Below, piece by piece: positions 24,676-34,230 of a DNA stretch of 64,000 bases. The DNA is from Bin80 sp965220365. GTDB taxonomy: Bacteria; Bacteroidota; Rhodothermia; Rhodothermales; Bin80. The position numbers and the translations under genes were made by a program. The notes beneath the pieces were generated by a model. The model ran no database searches. It was not told the origin of the DNA and saw only the letters and a list, made by a program, of their open reading frames with translations. The stretch's first letter is position 1. Every line of letters starts with the position of its first letter. The stretch covers positions 868,001 to 932,000 of the forward strand of contig OZ244823.1 of NCBI GenBank assembly GCA_965220365.1. Direction: 5' to 3'.

Positions 24676-26244
24676 TTAGTGCCTGAAGTGTCTTTTCCCG
24701 GTAAATACCATCGCCATTTTGCGTTCATTTGCGGCTGCGATCACTTTGTCATCCCGTATGGAACCGCCTGGCTGCACGGCTGCAACGGCACCGCTGTCCG
24801 CTGCTGCCAGCAATCCGTCCGGGAAGGGGAAGAATGCATCCGAAGCGACCACACATCCGTCGAAGCTCAACTCGGACTTTGCTCCTTTGGACACGGCAAT
24901 CTCAGAGGCATCAACCCGGCTCATCTGTCCGGCCCCGATCCCCAGTGTTTGTCGTTCTTTTGCATATACAATGGCGTTACTCTTTACATGCTTGGCCACG
25001 CGCCAGGCAAAGATCAGATCCCGAAGTTCAGATTCAGTCGGTGCACGATCCGTAACTGTTGTTAACGGATCATCTCCGGCCAATGGGTCTGTGGTCTGGC
25101 AGAGGATGCCACCCAGTGCACGACGGAGCTGGTAGGTACCGTTGGACGCAGGTTTGAATTGGATCAGTCTGCGATTTTTTTTCTTCTGGAGCCATGCCAG
25201 CGCATCTTCATCGAAGGATGGAGCGATCACCAACTCCAGGAAGACAGGATCAATGGCCTCTGCGAGCGCAAGAGTACAGGCTTGATTCATGACTACGATA
25301 CCACCAAACGGAGATTGCCGGTCCGTTGCAAAGGCCCGATCCCAGGCCTGTACGAGCGTGTCTGCACTGGATACTCCACAGGGGTTGGTATGCTTAAGGA
25401 TTGCAACCGTTGGATCCTCATCCATAAACTCCTGGATGAGTGCGAGTGCAGCGTCAAGATCAATCAGGTTATTATACGAGAGGCTTTTTCCGTGGAGCTT
25501 GGTGAAGAACTCCTCCGAATTGCCGTAGAAGGCTGCTTCCTGGTGCGGGTTTTCCCCATAGCGAAGCACACTGGTGCGGGAAAGTTGCAGGTCCAGTTGA
25601 CATGGCAGAGATTCATCAAGTGCCCCCTCAAAGTAGGTGGCAATCGCACGGTCATATGCGGCTGTTTTGGCGAATGCGGAGTGTGCAAGCTGGCGCCGGA
25701 GTGAAAGATGAAGGTGTCCATCTGTGTCATCCAGGGAATCCAGGATCGTCGGATATTCATCTGGAGACGTGACGACCGTAACGTAGACAAAATTCTTTGC
25801 TGCGGCCCGGATCATGGCAGGTCCTCCGATGTCAATGTTTTCTGCGGCAATGGCATCGTCCACATAGGGGCGTTGGATAGCTTCCGTGAAGGGGTACAGA
25901 TTGACAACGACAAGATCAAAGGGCTCAATCCCGTGCTTCGCCAGATCATCCATGTCAGTTTTTGCATTCTGCCTAGCGAGGATGCCTCCGTGGATTGCCG
26001 GGTGGAGGGTCTTTACACGTCCCCCAAGTATCGGCGGAGCTTTTGTAATGTCTGCAACGTCTGCGACATCCAGACCGGCTTTACGCAGGTGAGTAGCGGT
26101 GCCCCCGGAAGATACGAGCAGGAGTCCATGATTCTGGAGCCTTTTGGCAAACGGGACGAGTCCCTTTTTGTCGAACACCGATAACAGGGCACGGCGAGGG
26201 CGCATCTGATCAGGTATGGGTAGCTTCAGAGGTTTAATGGTCAT
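24676..26244 (-). CDS. purH: Bifunctional AICAR formyltransferase/IMP cyclohydrolase PurH
   Basis: 522 residues from the ATG at 26244, which overlaps the purN stop by 11 bp; an upstream ATG at 26301 would overlap more and add residues unlike the family. The N-terminal IMP cyclohydrolase (MGS-like) part begins RRALLSVFDKKGLVPFA and holds VSSGGTATHLRKAG. The C-terminal AICAR transformylase has ILKHTNPCGVSSADTLVQAW and SPFGGIVVMNQ, and ends PGGSIRDDKVIAAANE. It performs the last two steps of IMP synthesis. The overlap with purN implies coupled translation. Confidence 0.96.
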   Translation of the reverse strand: MTIKPLKLPIPDQMRPRRALLSVFDKKGLVPFAKRLQNHGLLLVSSGGTATHLRKAGLDVADVADITKAPPILGGRVKTLHPAIHGGILARQNAKTDMDDLAKHGIEPFDLVVVNLYPFTEAIQRPYVDDAIAAENIDIGGPAMIRAAAKNFVYVTVVTSPDEYPTILDSLDDTDGHLHLSLRRQLAHSAFAKTAAYDRAIATYFEGALDESLPCQLDLQLSRTSVLRYGENPHQEAAFYGNSEEFFTKLHGKSLSYNNLIDLDAALALIQEFMDEDPTVAILKHTNPCGVSSADTLVQAWDRAFATDRQSPFGGIVVMNQACTLALAEAIDPVFLELVIAPSFDEDALAWLQKKKNRRLIQFKPASNGTYQLRRALGGILCQTTDPLAGDDPLTTVTDRAPTESELRDLIFAWRVAKHVKSNAIVYAKERQTLGIGAGQMSRVDASEIAVSKGAKSELSFDGCVVASDAFFPFPDGLLAAADSGAVAAVQPGGSIRDDKVIAAANERKMAMVFTGKRHFRH

Positions 26245-26866
26245 CAGTGTGGGGAATAATCGTGACACGCCGGTCCTGAATTTGGACACGTCCTTGTGCA
26301 ATCAGGTGAATTGCTTCAGGAAAAAGCTGATGCTCAACGCTCAGGACACGCGCAGCCAGGGAGTCCGATGTATCATCAGCATGTACAGGGACCTTTTTCT
26401 GGAGAAGAATCGGTCCCGTATCATAGTCTTCGTCCACAAAATGGACGGTTGCACCGCTGAACGTTTCCTTCGCTTCAAGGACCGCTTTGTGGACACGGCT
26501 TCCGTAGAATCCTTTGCCGCCGAAGCATGGCAGAAGAGCAGGATGGATATTCAAGATTCGTCCTTGAAACGCTCCGATAATTCGGGAGGGGACTTTAGAC
26601 AGGTAACCGGCTAGGGCAATCAAATCAATGTTTTCTTTATGCAACAGATCAAGGACGGCATCAACATACGACGTCTCATCCCCAAAGATACGAGGAGACA
26701 GGATATGTGAAGGTATGCCCAGCTTTTTTGCCCGATTTAATACGCCGGCTTGGGGGCGGTTGCACACCAGGAGGACTACGCGGTACTGACGGGCATGCTC
26801 GACCAACGCTTGAAAATTCGATCCACCACCGGAAGCAAAGACGGCAACGCGCAAACCCATGCACAA
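26234..26866 (-). CDS. purN: Phosphoribosylglycinamide formyltransferase PurN
   Basis: 210 residues. Hallmarks are the nucleotide loop VAVFASGGGSNFQALVEHA, the active site NIHPALLPCFGGKGFYG with its catalytic His, and HFVDEDYDTGPIL containing the catalytic Asp. It transfers formyl from 10-formyl-THF to GAR, a step of purine synthesis before PurH. Adjacent to and overlapping purH. The ATG at 26866 starts only two codons before the family core, with an internal ATG at 26860 as alternative. Confidence 0.95.
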   Translation of the reverse strand: MCMGLRVAVFASGGGSNFQALVEHARQYRVVLLVCNRPQAGVLNRAKKLGIPSHILSPRIFGDETSYVDAVLDLLHKENIDLIALAGYLSKVPSRIIGAFQGRILNIHPALLPCFGGKGFYGSRVHKAVLEAKETFSGATVHFVDEDYDTGPILLQKKVPVHADDTSDSLAARVLSVEHQLFPEAIHLIAQGRVQIQDRRVTIIPHTDDH

Positions 26867-26910
26867 GAACGTTTAGGATATGAGGAGGAGGATCAGGGGA
26901 TAGGTAAAAG

Positions 26911-27825
26911 TTAAGGCTTAGCAATGGGATCCAAAATTTCCAGGGACCCGCCATTTGGATCTGCACTCAGTCTGGCGGATACTCCGATGGGGAGTACCCG
27001 GCGAGAGGGGAAATGCCCGTATTCCAGTCCGGATACAACTGGCCAGTAATATCCATCAACACAGTCAAGAATAGTTTGAATCATGATGTCTTCGTTTTCC
27101 TGGTCCATCTGAGATGGATCTCCTGTAAAGTTACCAATTATTAAACCACCAAGTCCCTCTAAGATTCCAGCATTCTTTAACTGTGTCAAGAGCGCATCAA
27201 TTCGGTAGGGGGCCTCATTGACATCTTCAATGAACAGAAGTTTTCCTTCCAGGTCTGGCAGGTATCTGGAGCCAACCATCCGGGCGATCGTGGACAGGTT
27301 TCCTCCCAGGAGGATTCCGGTACACTGACCTTTGCGTATGGTCATTAATCCTTCGATTGGCAGAGGCAGCTGTCCTTCAAGCAGCAATCGGACCTCTTCT
27401 TTCATGGCGGCAGGGATGGAATCCCATTCGACAACCACAGGTCCCGAGATGGATCGCCATCCAGAGCAGGTGAAGAGGGAAAGTTGCAAGGCGGTGATGT
27501 CGCTGTATCCAATCAGCACCCCCGGCGTACGCTGTGCGGCAGCATAATCAATCCGATCCAGGATTCGCAGGCAACCATATCCTCCGCGAACGGCAATCAA
27601 ATGCCTTGTATGGGTGAGCGTCCGGTGAAATTGTGCAGCACGCTCAGCATCTGAGCCGCTCAGGTATCCGCGTTGTGCAAGTTGGCCCGGATCCCAGTGC
27701 ACCAGATAGCCATCTTCGGCCAGCGCGTTCAATCCGTGTTCCAACTTTTCAGGGGTACGGGGTGCGCTTGCGGGTGCGACAATGCCCAGCTCCTGGCCGG
27801 GATGCCATAATGGGGGATAGACCAT
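26911..27825 (-). CDS. LD-carboxypeptidase (peptidase S66) of murein recycling
   Basis: 304 residues, without signal peptide. The family pattern is seen in LGIVAPASAPRTPEKLEHGL, VRGGYGCLRILDRID, the nucleophile serine in VLIGYSDITALQLS, the Glu in LLFIEDVNEAPYRID and the His in GLEYGHFPSRRVLPIG. It removes the terminal D-alanine from murein tetrapeptides in the cytoplasm. This suits its position at the head of a minus-strand series that also holds mreBC and dacB. A 65-bp divergent region separates it from the WbqC-like gene. Confidence 0.9.
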   Translation of the reverse strand: MVYPPLWHPGQELGIVAPASAPRTPEKLEHGLNALAEDGYLVHWDPGQLAQRGYLSGSDAERAAQFHRTLTHTRHLIAVRGGYGCLRILDRIDYAAAQRTPGVLIGYSDITALQLSLFTCSGWRSISGPVVVEWDSIPAAMKEEVRLLLEGQLPLPIEGLMTIRKGQCTGILLGGNLSTIARMVGSRYLPDLEGKLLFIEDVNEAPYRIDALLTQLKNAGILEGLGGLIIGNFTGDPSQMDQENEDIMIQTILDCVDGYYWPVVSGLEYGHFPSRRVLPIGVSARLSADPNGGSLEILDPIAKP

Positions 27826-27890
27826 AATTTATGTGAACGGACTACAGAACGCTACCGTAAACGAGCCACTGGATAGATGGTTGAACCGAG

Positions 27891-28577
27891 ATGGCAAACC
27901 GACAAACCATAAGTATACGACCTCCTGAATATTGGCCAACTCTGGCATCTGCGGCATTGATGCAGGCGGCAGATATTATCATCTTGGCAGACACGTTCCA
28001 GTATAGTCGACAGTCATTGCAGAACCGCATGCGCGTGCGCAACCCGGATGGATGGCAATGGGTTTCGGTACCACTAAAGGGTGGACAGCATGGTCGGTCG
28101 CAGCACTTGACCCGTATCCGCCCGGTTCCAGGATGGCGGAAGCGCCATTGGAAAGCGATCCGGTTCAACTACAGCCAAGCTCCCTATTTTGATCATTATC
28201 AGGACTCCATCAAATCTCTATACCTGGAGGATTGGACCCATTTGGGAGGGTTGAATGTTGCAACGACCCGGTTGGTGTATCAATGGGTAAATGGGGCCGG
28301 AACTATGCTCGCTGCGACCGAATTGGATGGGTCTCCCGATACAATGGAGGCCATCATGGCCTGTTGGCCTGAGGCCGAGCTTCTGGCACCTGCCGGGGTC
28401 CCGGAACCCTGTCCGGCCCGTCGGTTATACTTTTCGGTACCGGATTACCGTCAGGCATTTGCCGGGTTTGTTTCTGACATGACCGTGCTGGATTTGATAC
28501 TTAATTATGGCCCCGAAAGTGCGGGCTTGCTTCGTGCAGGGACACGTATCCTGCCTGCGGATCATCAGACAGAATAA
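27891..28577 (+). CDS. WbqC-like protein
   Basis: 228 residues. The N-terminal half follows the WbqC pattern: PPEYWPTLASAALMQAADII, ILADTFQYSRQSLQNRMRVR, and WVSVPLKGG. A middle region has HWKAIRFNYSQAPYFDHY. WbqC proteins occur in O-antigen and other glycan clusters but their reaction is not proven. It starts a plus-strand run opposite the LD-carboxypeptidase. The MscS gene follows 5 bp downstream. Confidence 0.82.
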   Translation: MANRQTISIRPPEYWPTLASAALMQAADIIILADTFQYSRQSLQNRMRVRNPDGWQWVSVPLKGGQHGRSQHLTRIRPVPGWRKRHWKAIRFNYSQAPYFDHYQDSIKSLYLEDWTHLGGLNVATTRLVYQWVNGAGTMLAATELDGSPDTMEAIMACWPEAELLAPAGVPEPCPARRLYFSVPDYRQAFAGFVSDMTVLDLILNYGPESAGLLRAGTRILPADHQTE

Positions 28578-28582
28578 ATAAA

Positions 28583-29677
28583 ATGGATTTTTCTTTTTTA
28601 TCAGAACAGGTGCTGTGGGGAATTTCAATCGGTCAACTGATTGTTGCTGCAGTGCTTCCGCTGTTAGGATTTTTGGCACAAGGTGTTGTGCGGCGATTAC
28701 TCCGGCGGGTGATGAGCCGCCTGAGAAAGGAGGGGGACATGAGAGTGGTCGATGATGTAAATCGACTTCTCACCAAACCGCTCAGCTTTCTGATCAATGT
28801 GGCACTGTGGAATGGAGTCATTGGTCTTCTCAATCTTCCAGAAGAGCCGCTGAACATCCATTCATGGGCGACTACACTGGGGATGGTGGCTCTGATTCTT
28901 GTGATTGCCTACTGTGCCTTTCATGTGGTGGATGTGTTTGCGGGGATTGCGACGCGTGCTGCGGAGAAAACAGAAACGAAGCTGGATGATCAACTGGTGG
29001 CTCCCGTAACCAATACCGTGAAGCTTTTAGTGGCATTGATTATGGTTGCGGCGATCCTGGGGCAGTTTGGCTATTCAGCTACCGGCCTGATTGCAAGCCT
29101 CAGTATAGGAGGGCTCGCCGTCGCTTTTGCCGCAAAAGATACGCTGGCGAATATATTCGGGTCAATTGTCATTTTCAGTGAACGGCCATTTCAGATTGGG
29201 GATATTGTTGAGATCAGCGGAGTGGAGGGGGCAGTGGAGGAGGTCGGGATTCGCAGCACCCGGATCCGGCAGTTTGATCAGACAATCTCTATCTTGCCGA
29301 ACCAGACTTTCACCAATGTGGAAGTACGCAACCTTTCGAAGCGGGAGTCCCGCCGGGTTCGTTTTGAGGTGACCCTCACCCACGAGGCGACGGTATCCCA
29401 ATTGGAGTGCTTCCTCACCTCGATCCGTGATTTACTTGCGCAGCGAACGGACATTCATCCCGATCAGAACCTGGTTCGACTGACGAAGCTGGACACCAAT
29501 GGGCTCGGCGTGCTGGTTCAGGCCTTCACGATCTCTACGGACTTTGCAGAATTCATGGCGACGCAGGAAGAGATCCTGCTGCACGTTCGTAAACTGGCCG
29601 AAGAACAGGAATTGCCCATCATGCCGGCGAAAGAGGTTCGTCTCTCCGGTGAAGTTGGAGAAACCCGGTCGTCCTGA
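28583..29677 (+). CDS. Mechanosensitive ion channel, MscS family
   Basis: 364 residues. Membrane helices lie near residues 12-35, 72-90, 95-125 and 145-165. The pore-lining helix and following beta domain are clear: SATGLIASLSIGGLAVAFAA then DTLANIFGSIVIFSERPFQI, GDIVEISGVEGAVEEVGIRS and ILPNQTFTNVEVRNLSKR. It opens under membrane tension to release solutes during hypo-osmotic shock. It is immediately downstream of the WbqC-like gene, though their functional link is unclear. Confidence 0.93.
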   Translation: MDFSFLSEQVLWGISIGQLIVAAVLPLLGFLAQGVVRRLLRRVMSRLRKEGDMRVVDDVNRLLTKPLSFLINVALWNGVIGLLNLPEEPLNIHSWATTLGMVALILVIAYCAFHVVDVFAGIATRAAEKTETKLDDQLVAPVTNTVKLLVALIMVAAILGQFGYSATGLIASLSIGGLAVAFAAKDTLANIFGSIVIFSERPFQIGDIVEISGVEGAVEEVGIRSTRIRQFDQTISILPNQTFTNVEVRNLSKRESRRVRFEVTLTHEATVSQLECFLTSIRDLLAQRTDIHPDQNLVRLTKLDTNGLGVLVQAFTISTDFAEFMATQEEILLHVRKLAEEQELPIMPAKEVRLSGEVGETRSS

Positions 29678-29746
29678 GTTTTCACCGTTCATTGCGGGCA
29701 GATGCCTCGGGGTCACTATATTGCCTAGACATGGGCACACTGGTAC

Positions 29747-29995
29747 ATGAATTCTGAACGGTATTGGAAGATCAATCTGCGTTATCTGGGAATCCTTCTC
29801 GGGATTTGGTTTCTGGTTTCGTTTGGTGCCAGTATCCTTTTAGTGGACACGCTGGATGCGGTGCGTGTCTATGGCTTTAAGCTGGGGTTCTGGTTTGCGC
29901 AGCAGGGCGCAATCTATGTATTTGTGGTGATCATTTTTGTTTATGTGGGCCTCATGAACCGGCTTGACCGAAAATCAGCCGCGGAGGCCCCATGA
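29747..29995 (+). CDS. DUF4212 small subunit of a sodium/substrate symporter
   Basis: 82 residues with two membrane helices (LGILLGIWFLVSFGASILLV and AIYVFVVIIFVYVGLMNRL). The N-terminal YWKINLRYLGILL and the linker FKLGFWFAQQG are typical of DUF4212. It partners a large SSS-type symporter of the VC_2705 type. The stop overlaps the next start by 4 bp (ATGA at 29992-29995), so the two subunits are coupled. Confidence 0.9.
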   Translation: MNSERYWKINLRYLGILLGIWFLVSFGASILLVDTLDAVRVYGFKLGFWFAQQGAIYVFVVIIFVYVGLMNRLDRKSAAEAP

Positions 29996-31671
29996 ATGTA
30001 CAGGCATGGACCTTCGTCCTAGTCGGGCTTTCGTTCGCACTTTACATCGGAGTTGCAATCTGGTCGCGCGCCGGCTCCACCAAAGAATTTTATGTCGCCG
30101 GCGGGCGGGTCCATCCAGTATTGAATGGGATGGCCACAGCGGCCGACTGGATGAGTGCTGCTTCGTTTATTTCCATGGCGGGGCTGATTGCCTTTATGGG
30201 GCGGGATGGAAGCGTTTATCTTCTTGGATGGACCGGAGGTTATGTGCTCCTGGCGCTTCTTCTGGCACCGTACCTGCGTAAGTTCGGCAAATTTACCGTC
30301 CCTGACTTTGTCGGGGACCGTTACTATTCTCAGGCTGCCCGTTTCGTGGCCGTACTCTGCGCCATTTTTGTGTCCTTTACGTATGTGGCAGGGCAGATGC
30401 GAGGAGTTGGGATTGTATTTTCCCGTTTCCTGGAGATTGATATTGTGTGGGGCGTCGTGATCGGAATGGGGATCGTGTTTTTCTATGCGGTTCTCGGGGG
30501 AATGCGTGGGATCACTTACACCCAGGTCGCCCAGTACTGCGTGCTGATTTTTGCGTACCTGGTTCCGGCAATCTTCATTTCGTTGCTGATGACAGGGAAT
30601 GTGATTCCGCAAGTGGGCTTTGGGAGTACGTTGGTGGATGGTTCAGGGACTTACCTCCTGGATAAGCTCGATGGTTTGAGTACCGATCTCGGTTTCGCTG
30701 CATATACGAGCGGACAGAAGAGCACGATGGATGTCTTTGCCATCACCGCCGCCCTAATGGTTGGGACTGCAGGGCTTCCGCATGTGATTGTGCGATTTTA
30801 TACGGTGCCGCGAATGCGGGATGCTCGTACGAGTGCGGGCTGGGCGCTGGTATTCATCGCACTTTTGTACACGAGTGCACCAGCGGTTGCAGCGTTTGCG
30901 CGGACGAATCTGTTGACCACGATTGTTGACCGCCCGTATTCTGAGGTGCCAGGGTGGTTCAAAAACTGGGAGCAAACCGGCCTGATTGAGTTTGAGGACA
31001 AGAATGGAGATGGCAGGATCCAGTACGTGGGTCCGGCATCAGAGCAGGAGAATGAGTTAACGATTGACCGGGATATCATGGTGCTGGCGAATCCGGAAAT
31101 TGCCAACCTGCCTGGTTGGGTAATTGGACTAGTTGCTGCTGGCGGGCTTGCGGCGGCACTCTCCACTGCTGCCGGACTCCTTCTGGTTATCTCCACGGCG
31201 GTTGCCCGGGATCTTCTGAAAAAGGGGTTCATGCCGGAAATTTCGGAGAAGCGGGAGCTTTTGACGGCACGGATCACAGCAGGAGTGGCCGTCCTGATCG
31301 CAGGCTACTTCGGCATTGATCCTCCGGGCTTTGTCGCACAGGTGGTTGCATTCGCGTTTGGCTTGGCTGCCGCGTCGTTCTTCCCAGCGATTATCCTGGG
31401 AATATTTACGCGGTGGATGAATAAATATGGGGCAGTGAGCGGGATGATCACAGGGATCGTATTTACTGCAGGCTACATCGTTTTCTTCAAGTTCGTGCGC
31501 CCAGAACTCAACAGCGCAGACTATTGGCTGCTGGGCATTTCACCTGAAGGGATCGGGACCATAGGGATGATGCTGAATTTTACGGTGGCCATTACCGTTT
31601 CCAGGTTCACGCCATCACCACCTGCCTCAATCCGTACGCTGGTGGATCGCATCCGGACTCCCGGCGATTAG
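29992..31671 (+). CDS. Sodium/solute symporter, VC_2705 type
   Basis: 559 residues with about 13 membrane helices. The SSS-family pattern is seen in STKEFYVAGGRVHPVLNGMA then TAADWMSAASFISMAGLI, and in FVAVLCAIFVSFTYVAGQMRG. A hydrophilic loop (about 320-365) is an insertion seen in this subfamily, and contains a calcium-like DKNGDGRIQYVG. It imports an organic solute with sodium; acetate or related acids are typical of the family, but this cannot be read here. Coupled to the DUF4212 subunit upstream. Confidence 0.9.
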   Translation: MNVQAWTFVLVGLSFALYIGVAIWSRAGSTKEFYVAGGRVHPVLNGMATAADWMSAASFISMAGLIAFMGRDGSVYLLGWTGGYVLLALLLAPYLRKFGKFTVPDFVGDRYYSQAARFVAVLCAIFVSFTYVAGQMRGVGIVFSRFLEIDIVWGVVIGMGIVFFYAVLGGMRGITYTQVAQYCVLIFAYLVPAIFISLLMTGNVIPQVGFGSTLVDGSGTYLLDKLDGLSTDLGFAAYTSGQKSTMDVFAITAALMVGTAGLPHVIVRFYTVPRMRDARTSAGWALVFIALLYTSAPAVAAFARTNLLTTIVDRPYSEVPGWFKNWEQTGLIEFEDKNGDGRIQYVGPASEQENELTIDRDIMVLANPEIANLPGWVIGLVAAGGLAAALSTAAGLLLVISTAVARDLLKKGFMPEISEKRELLTARITAGVAVLIAGYFGIDPPGFVAQVVAFAFGLAAASFFPAIILGIFTRWMNKYGAVSGMITGIVFTAGYIVFFKFVRPELNSADYWLLGISPEGIGTIGMMLNFTVAITVSRFTPSPPASIRTLVDRIRTPGD

Positions 31672-31745
31672 GTCATTATTCTTATGATTATGCTACATAA
31701 CGCTACAGGTGTTAGATTAATAGATAGTCCAACGACCTTAAGGCC

Positions 31746-32219
31746 ATGACTACAAGATATCTGATCATCGCAGCGTTTTTTCTTTTCGGGTGTGTAGAGA
31801 CCGATCCCGAAGGTGCCTCTGAAACTTCCATGACCGGGGAGGTGCAGCAGGCGGGCGGGGATTCATGTCCGAGCCTTGTAGGCTCATGGGAACTCGTTGA
31901 GATCAGAGAGACCTCAACGGCTTTGAGCGGAGAGTTCGAGAGTGATCCCGAATATCGGGAGGCTCCCACGTTGAAGGTGCTCAATGAAACGCACTGGATG
32001 TTTGTCCGACAGGCGGCTGAATCGTTTGTTCATGCACAGGGAGGCCGCTATACACTTGACTCCCTGGGCTATACGGAATACGTGGAATACAGTGCGATCC
32101 CCCAAAATGTTGGGCAGTCATTCTCCTTTGACTGCATGATGGAAGGAGACTCTCTCTGGCATCACCAAGGTGGCCAGGGGGATACCCGGTATGATGAGGT
32201 CTGGCGCCGCATCCAATAA
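31746..32219 (+). CDS. Lipocalin-like lipoprotein
   Basis: 157 residues. The lipoprotein signal ends at FFLFGC, so the acylated cysteine is residue 16. The mature part begins with a short disordered linker, then CPSLVGSWELVEIRE and a beta-rich domain with LKVLNETHWMFVRQ, GGRYTLDSLGYTEYVEY and RYDEVWRRI. This is the pattern of DUF4488/lipocalin-like envelope proteins. It probably binds a small hydrophobic ligand. It stands between two unrelated symporter genes, 74 bp and 33 bp from them. Confidence 0.7.
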   Translation: MTTRYLIIAAFFLFGCVETDPEGASETSMTGEVQQAGGDSCPSLVGSWELVEIRETSTALSGEFESDPEYREAPTLKVLNETHWMFVRQAAESFVHAQGGRYTLDSLGYTEYVEYSAIPQNVGQSFSFDCMMEGDSLWHHQGGQGDTRYDEVWRRIQ

Positions 32220-32252
32220 ATCGGACTATAATTACTCTCAGTCATTGATTGA

Positions 32253-33854
32253 ATGCAGTTTGCCCCGGTTGATTATGTGGTGTTTGGGGCATACTGTCTC
32301 CTCATTGTTTCGTTAGGACTCTGGGTTTCCCGGGGAAAGAAAGGGCATGTCCGGGATGCCGAAGACTATTTCCTGGCGAGCAAGTCTCTTCCGTGGTGGG
32401 CCATCGGTGCTTCGCTCATTGCGTCCAATATTTCTGCAGAGCAGTTTATTGGAATGTCAGGGTCCGGATTCCGGCTGGGTTTGGCAATTGCCACCTATGA
32501 ATGGATGGCTGCGATCACACTGCTTCTGGTCGCGTGGCTGTTTATCCCGATCTATCTGAAGAAGGGCATCTACACGATGCCACAATTTCTGGAATCGCGC
32601 TACGATGCGCGTGTACGGACGCTTCTGGCTGTTTTCTGGCTCTTGGTGTATGTATTCGTGAATCTGACGTCGGTCGTGTACCTCGGTGCCCTTGCCCTGG
32701 AAGGAATCATGGGTGTTACCCTGTGGCAGGGCGTTCTTGCGCTTGCAGCTTTTGCTACGGTTTACAGTGTTTACGGAGGACTCAAAGCGGTTGCATGGAC
32801 CGATGTGGTTCAGGTCTGTTTTCTGATTGGTGGTGGGCTTTTGACCACGGTCCTGGCGCTCAATGCCTACAGCGGTGGGGAAGGTATGTTTGCCGGCTTT
32901 GCAAAGCTGCTTGACGAAGTTCCAGACCGCTTTAATATGATCCTTCAGCAGGGGGAGCTGCTCTACATTGATGATGACGGGATCCGGCAGGATGCGTGGG
33001 AATTGCTTCCCGGGATTGGGGTTCTCGTTGGTGGGATGTGGGTGGCAAATCTGTTCTACTGGGGATGCAATCAGTACATCATTCAGCGCACGCTGGCCGC
33101 GCCAACGCTGCGGGAAGCACAGCGAGGGGTTGCATTTGCCGGTTTTCTCAAGCTGCTCCTACCCCTGATCGTTGTCATCCCCGGAATCATTGCATATGCA
33201 CTTGCAGCCCCAATCGAAACTGCAGACAAGGCCTATCCATGGCTCCTGAACGAATACGTGGGTCCGGGGCTGAAGGGACTGACGTTTGCCGCATTGATTG
33301 CAGCGATCGTATCCTCTCTGGCTTCGATGATGAACAGTACGAGCACCATCTTTACGATGGACCTGTACCGCAACTACATTCGACCCAGTGCCAGCCAACA
33401 GGATCTAGTTCGTACGGGGCGGGTGGTCGCACTCGTCAGCATGGCCATTGCCGCGGCCTTGGCACCACAGCTGGCCTCCCTGGATCAAGTGTTCCAGTAT
33501 ATCCAGGAATATACTGGCTTCGTGAGCCCGGGCGTTTTGGCGATTTTTGTTCTAGGGCTGTTCTGGAGGAAAGCAACTCCGAATGCGGCACTGATCTCCG
33601 CTGTGCTCAGCATTCCTTTGTCCGTCCTCATAAAATGGCTTCTGCCCGGCATGCCATTCATAGACCGGATGGGATGGGTGTTTGTGATTTCTCTGGCACT
33701 GATCGTTGTCGTCTCCCTGATTGAGGGGAAGGGAAAGGACAGCAGCAAAGCCATCCGCTTGGGGCGCAATATCATCCAGACGGATCCGGTATTTGCTATC
33801 CTGTCCTTTGCGATTTTAGCAATCACGGCAGCTTTGTATGTGATTTTCTGGTAA
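32253..33854 (+). CDS. SGLT-like sodium/solute symporter
   Basis: 533 residues, about 14 membrane helices. Family motifs: DAEDYFLASKSLPWWAIGAS, LIASNISAEQFIGMSGSGF, and AVAWTDVVQVCFLIGGG. The second half has FYWGCNQYIIQRTLAAPTLR, which is close to the SGLT/vSGLT branch that carries sugars or inositol. The substrate is therefore likely a sugar, on family grounds only. It is the last gene of this plus-strand group; a 376-bp gap follows before the TonB receptor. Confidence 0.88.
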   Translation: MQFAPVDYVVFGAYCLLIVSLGLWVSRGKKGHVRDAEDYFLASKSLPWWAIGASLIASNISAEQFIGMSGSGFRLGLAIATYEWMAAITLLLVAWLFIPIYLKKGIYTMPQFLESRYDARVRTLLAVFWLLVYVFVNLTSVVYLGALALEGIMGVTLWQGVLALAAFATVYSVYGGLKAVAWTDVVQVCFLIGGGLLTTVLALNAYSGGEGMFAGFAKLLDEVPDRFNMILQQGELLYIDDDGIRQDAWELLPGIGVLVGGMWVANLFYWGCNQYIIQRTLAAPTLREAQRGVAFAGFLKLLLPLIVVIPGIIAYALAAPIETADKAYPWLLNEYVGPGLKGLTFAALIAAIVSSLASMMNSTSTIFTMDLYRNYIRPSASQQDLVRTGRVVALVSMAIAAALAPQLASLDQVFQYIQEYTGFVSPGVLAIFVLGLFWRKATPNAALISAVLSIPLSVLIKWLLPGMPFIDRMGWVFVISLALIVVVSLIEGKGKDSSKAIRLGRNIIQTDPVFAILSFAILAITAALYVIFW

Positions 33855-34230
33855 TCCGGTTTATCGCCGCATGGACAGGTGAAGTTTGAGTTACATGATA
33901 CTTGGGCGATACCACCACAGGACCATGACCTTCAGCACGATGGTGGCGACACACTACATAATGTCTACTTCACACGAGGACAGTCTCTTTCGTTGAAAAA
34001 AAAACAGAATTGTGAAGATTATATGGATAATTTGAAAATTTTTAATTAAATTAGCAGAAATCTGTAATCCGTTCGGTCGGAAGCTTTCTCTGTGGGCTGC
34101 TTCGTGTGAGAGCTGAAAACGCTTACATCCTGCAATGATTGGGCGGCATGTGTCTCTGATCTGCTCTGCTTTACGAGGGTGGACAGGGGCTAAATTAAGA
34201 TGCAAACAGTAAGTAAATGGAGGATTTACT
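33855..34230. other. Intergenic region with likely promoter of the TonB-receptor cluster
   Basis: There is no open frame of note. The middle is markedly A+T-rich, with a run of nine A near 33996 and AATTTGAAAATTTTTAATTA at about 34027-34047. A weak sigma-70-like pair TTTACG (34170) and TAAATT (34191) is 15 bp apart. A strong Shine-Dalgarno GGAGG at 34219-34223 lies 7 bp before the ATG at 34231. No riboswitch structure was recognised. Weak dyads near 33912-33951 may end the symporter transcript. Confidence 0.4.

Noticed and set aside
33912..33951. Dyad after the SGLT-like symporter as terminator
   Set aside because: Only about five pairs with a long loop and no T run; too weak to call.
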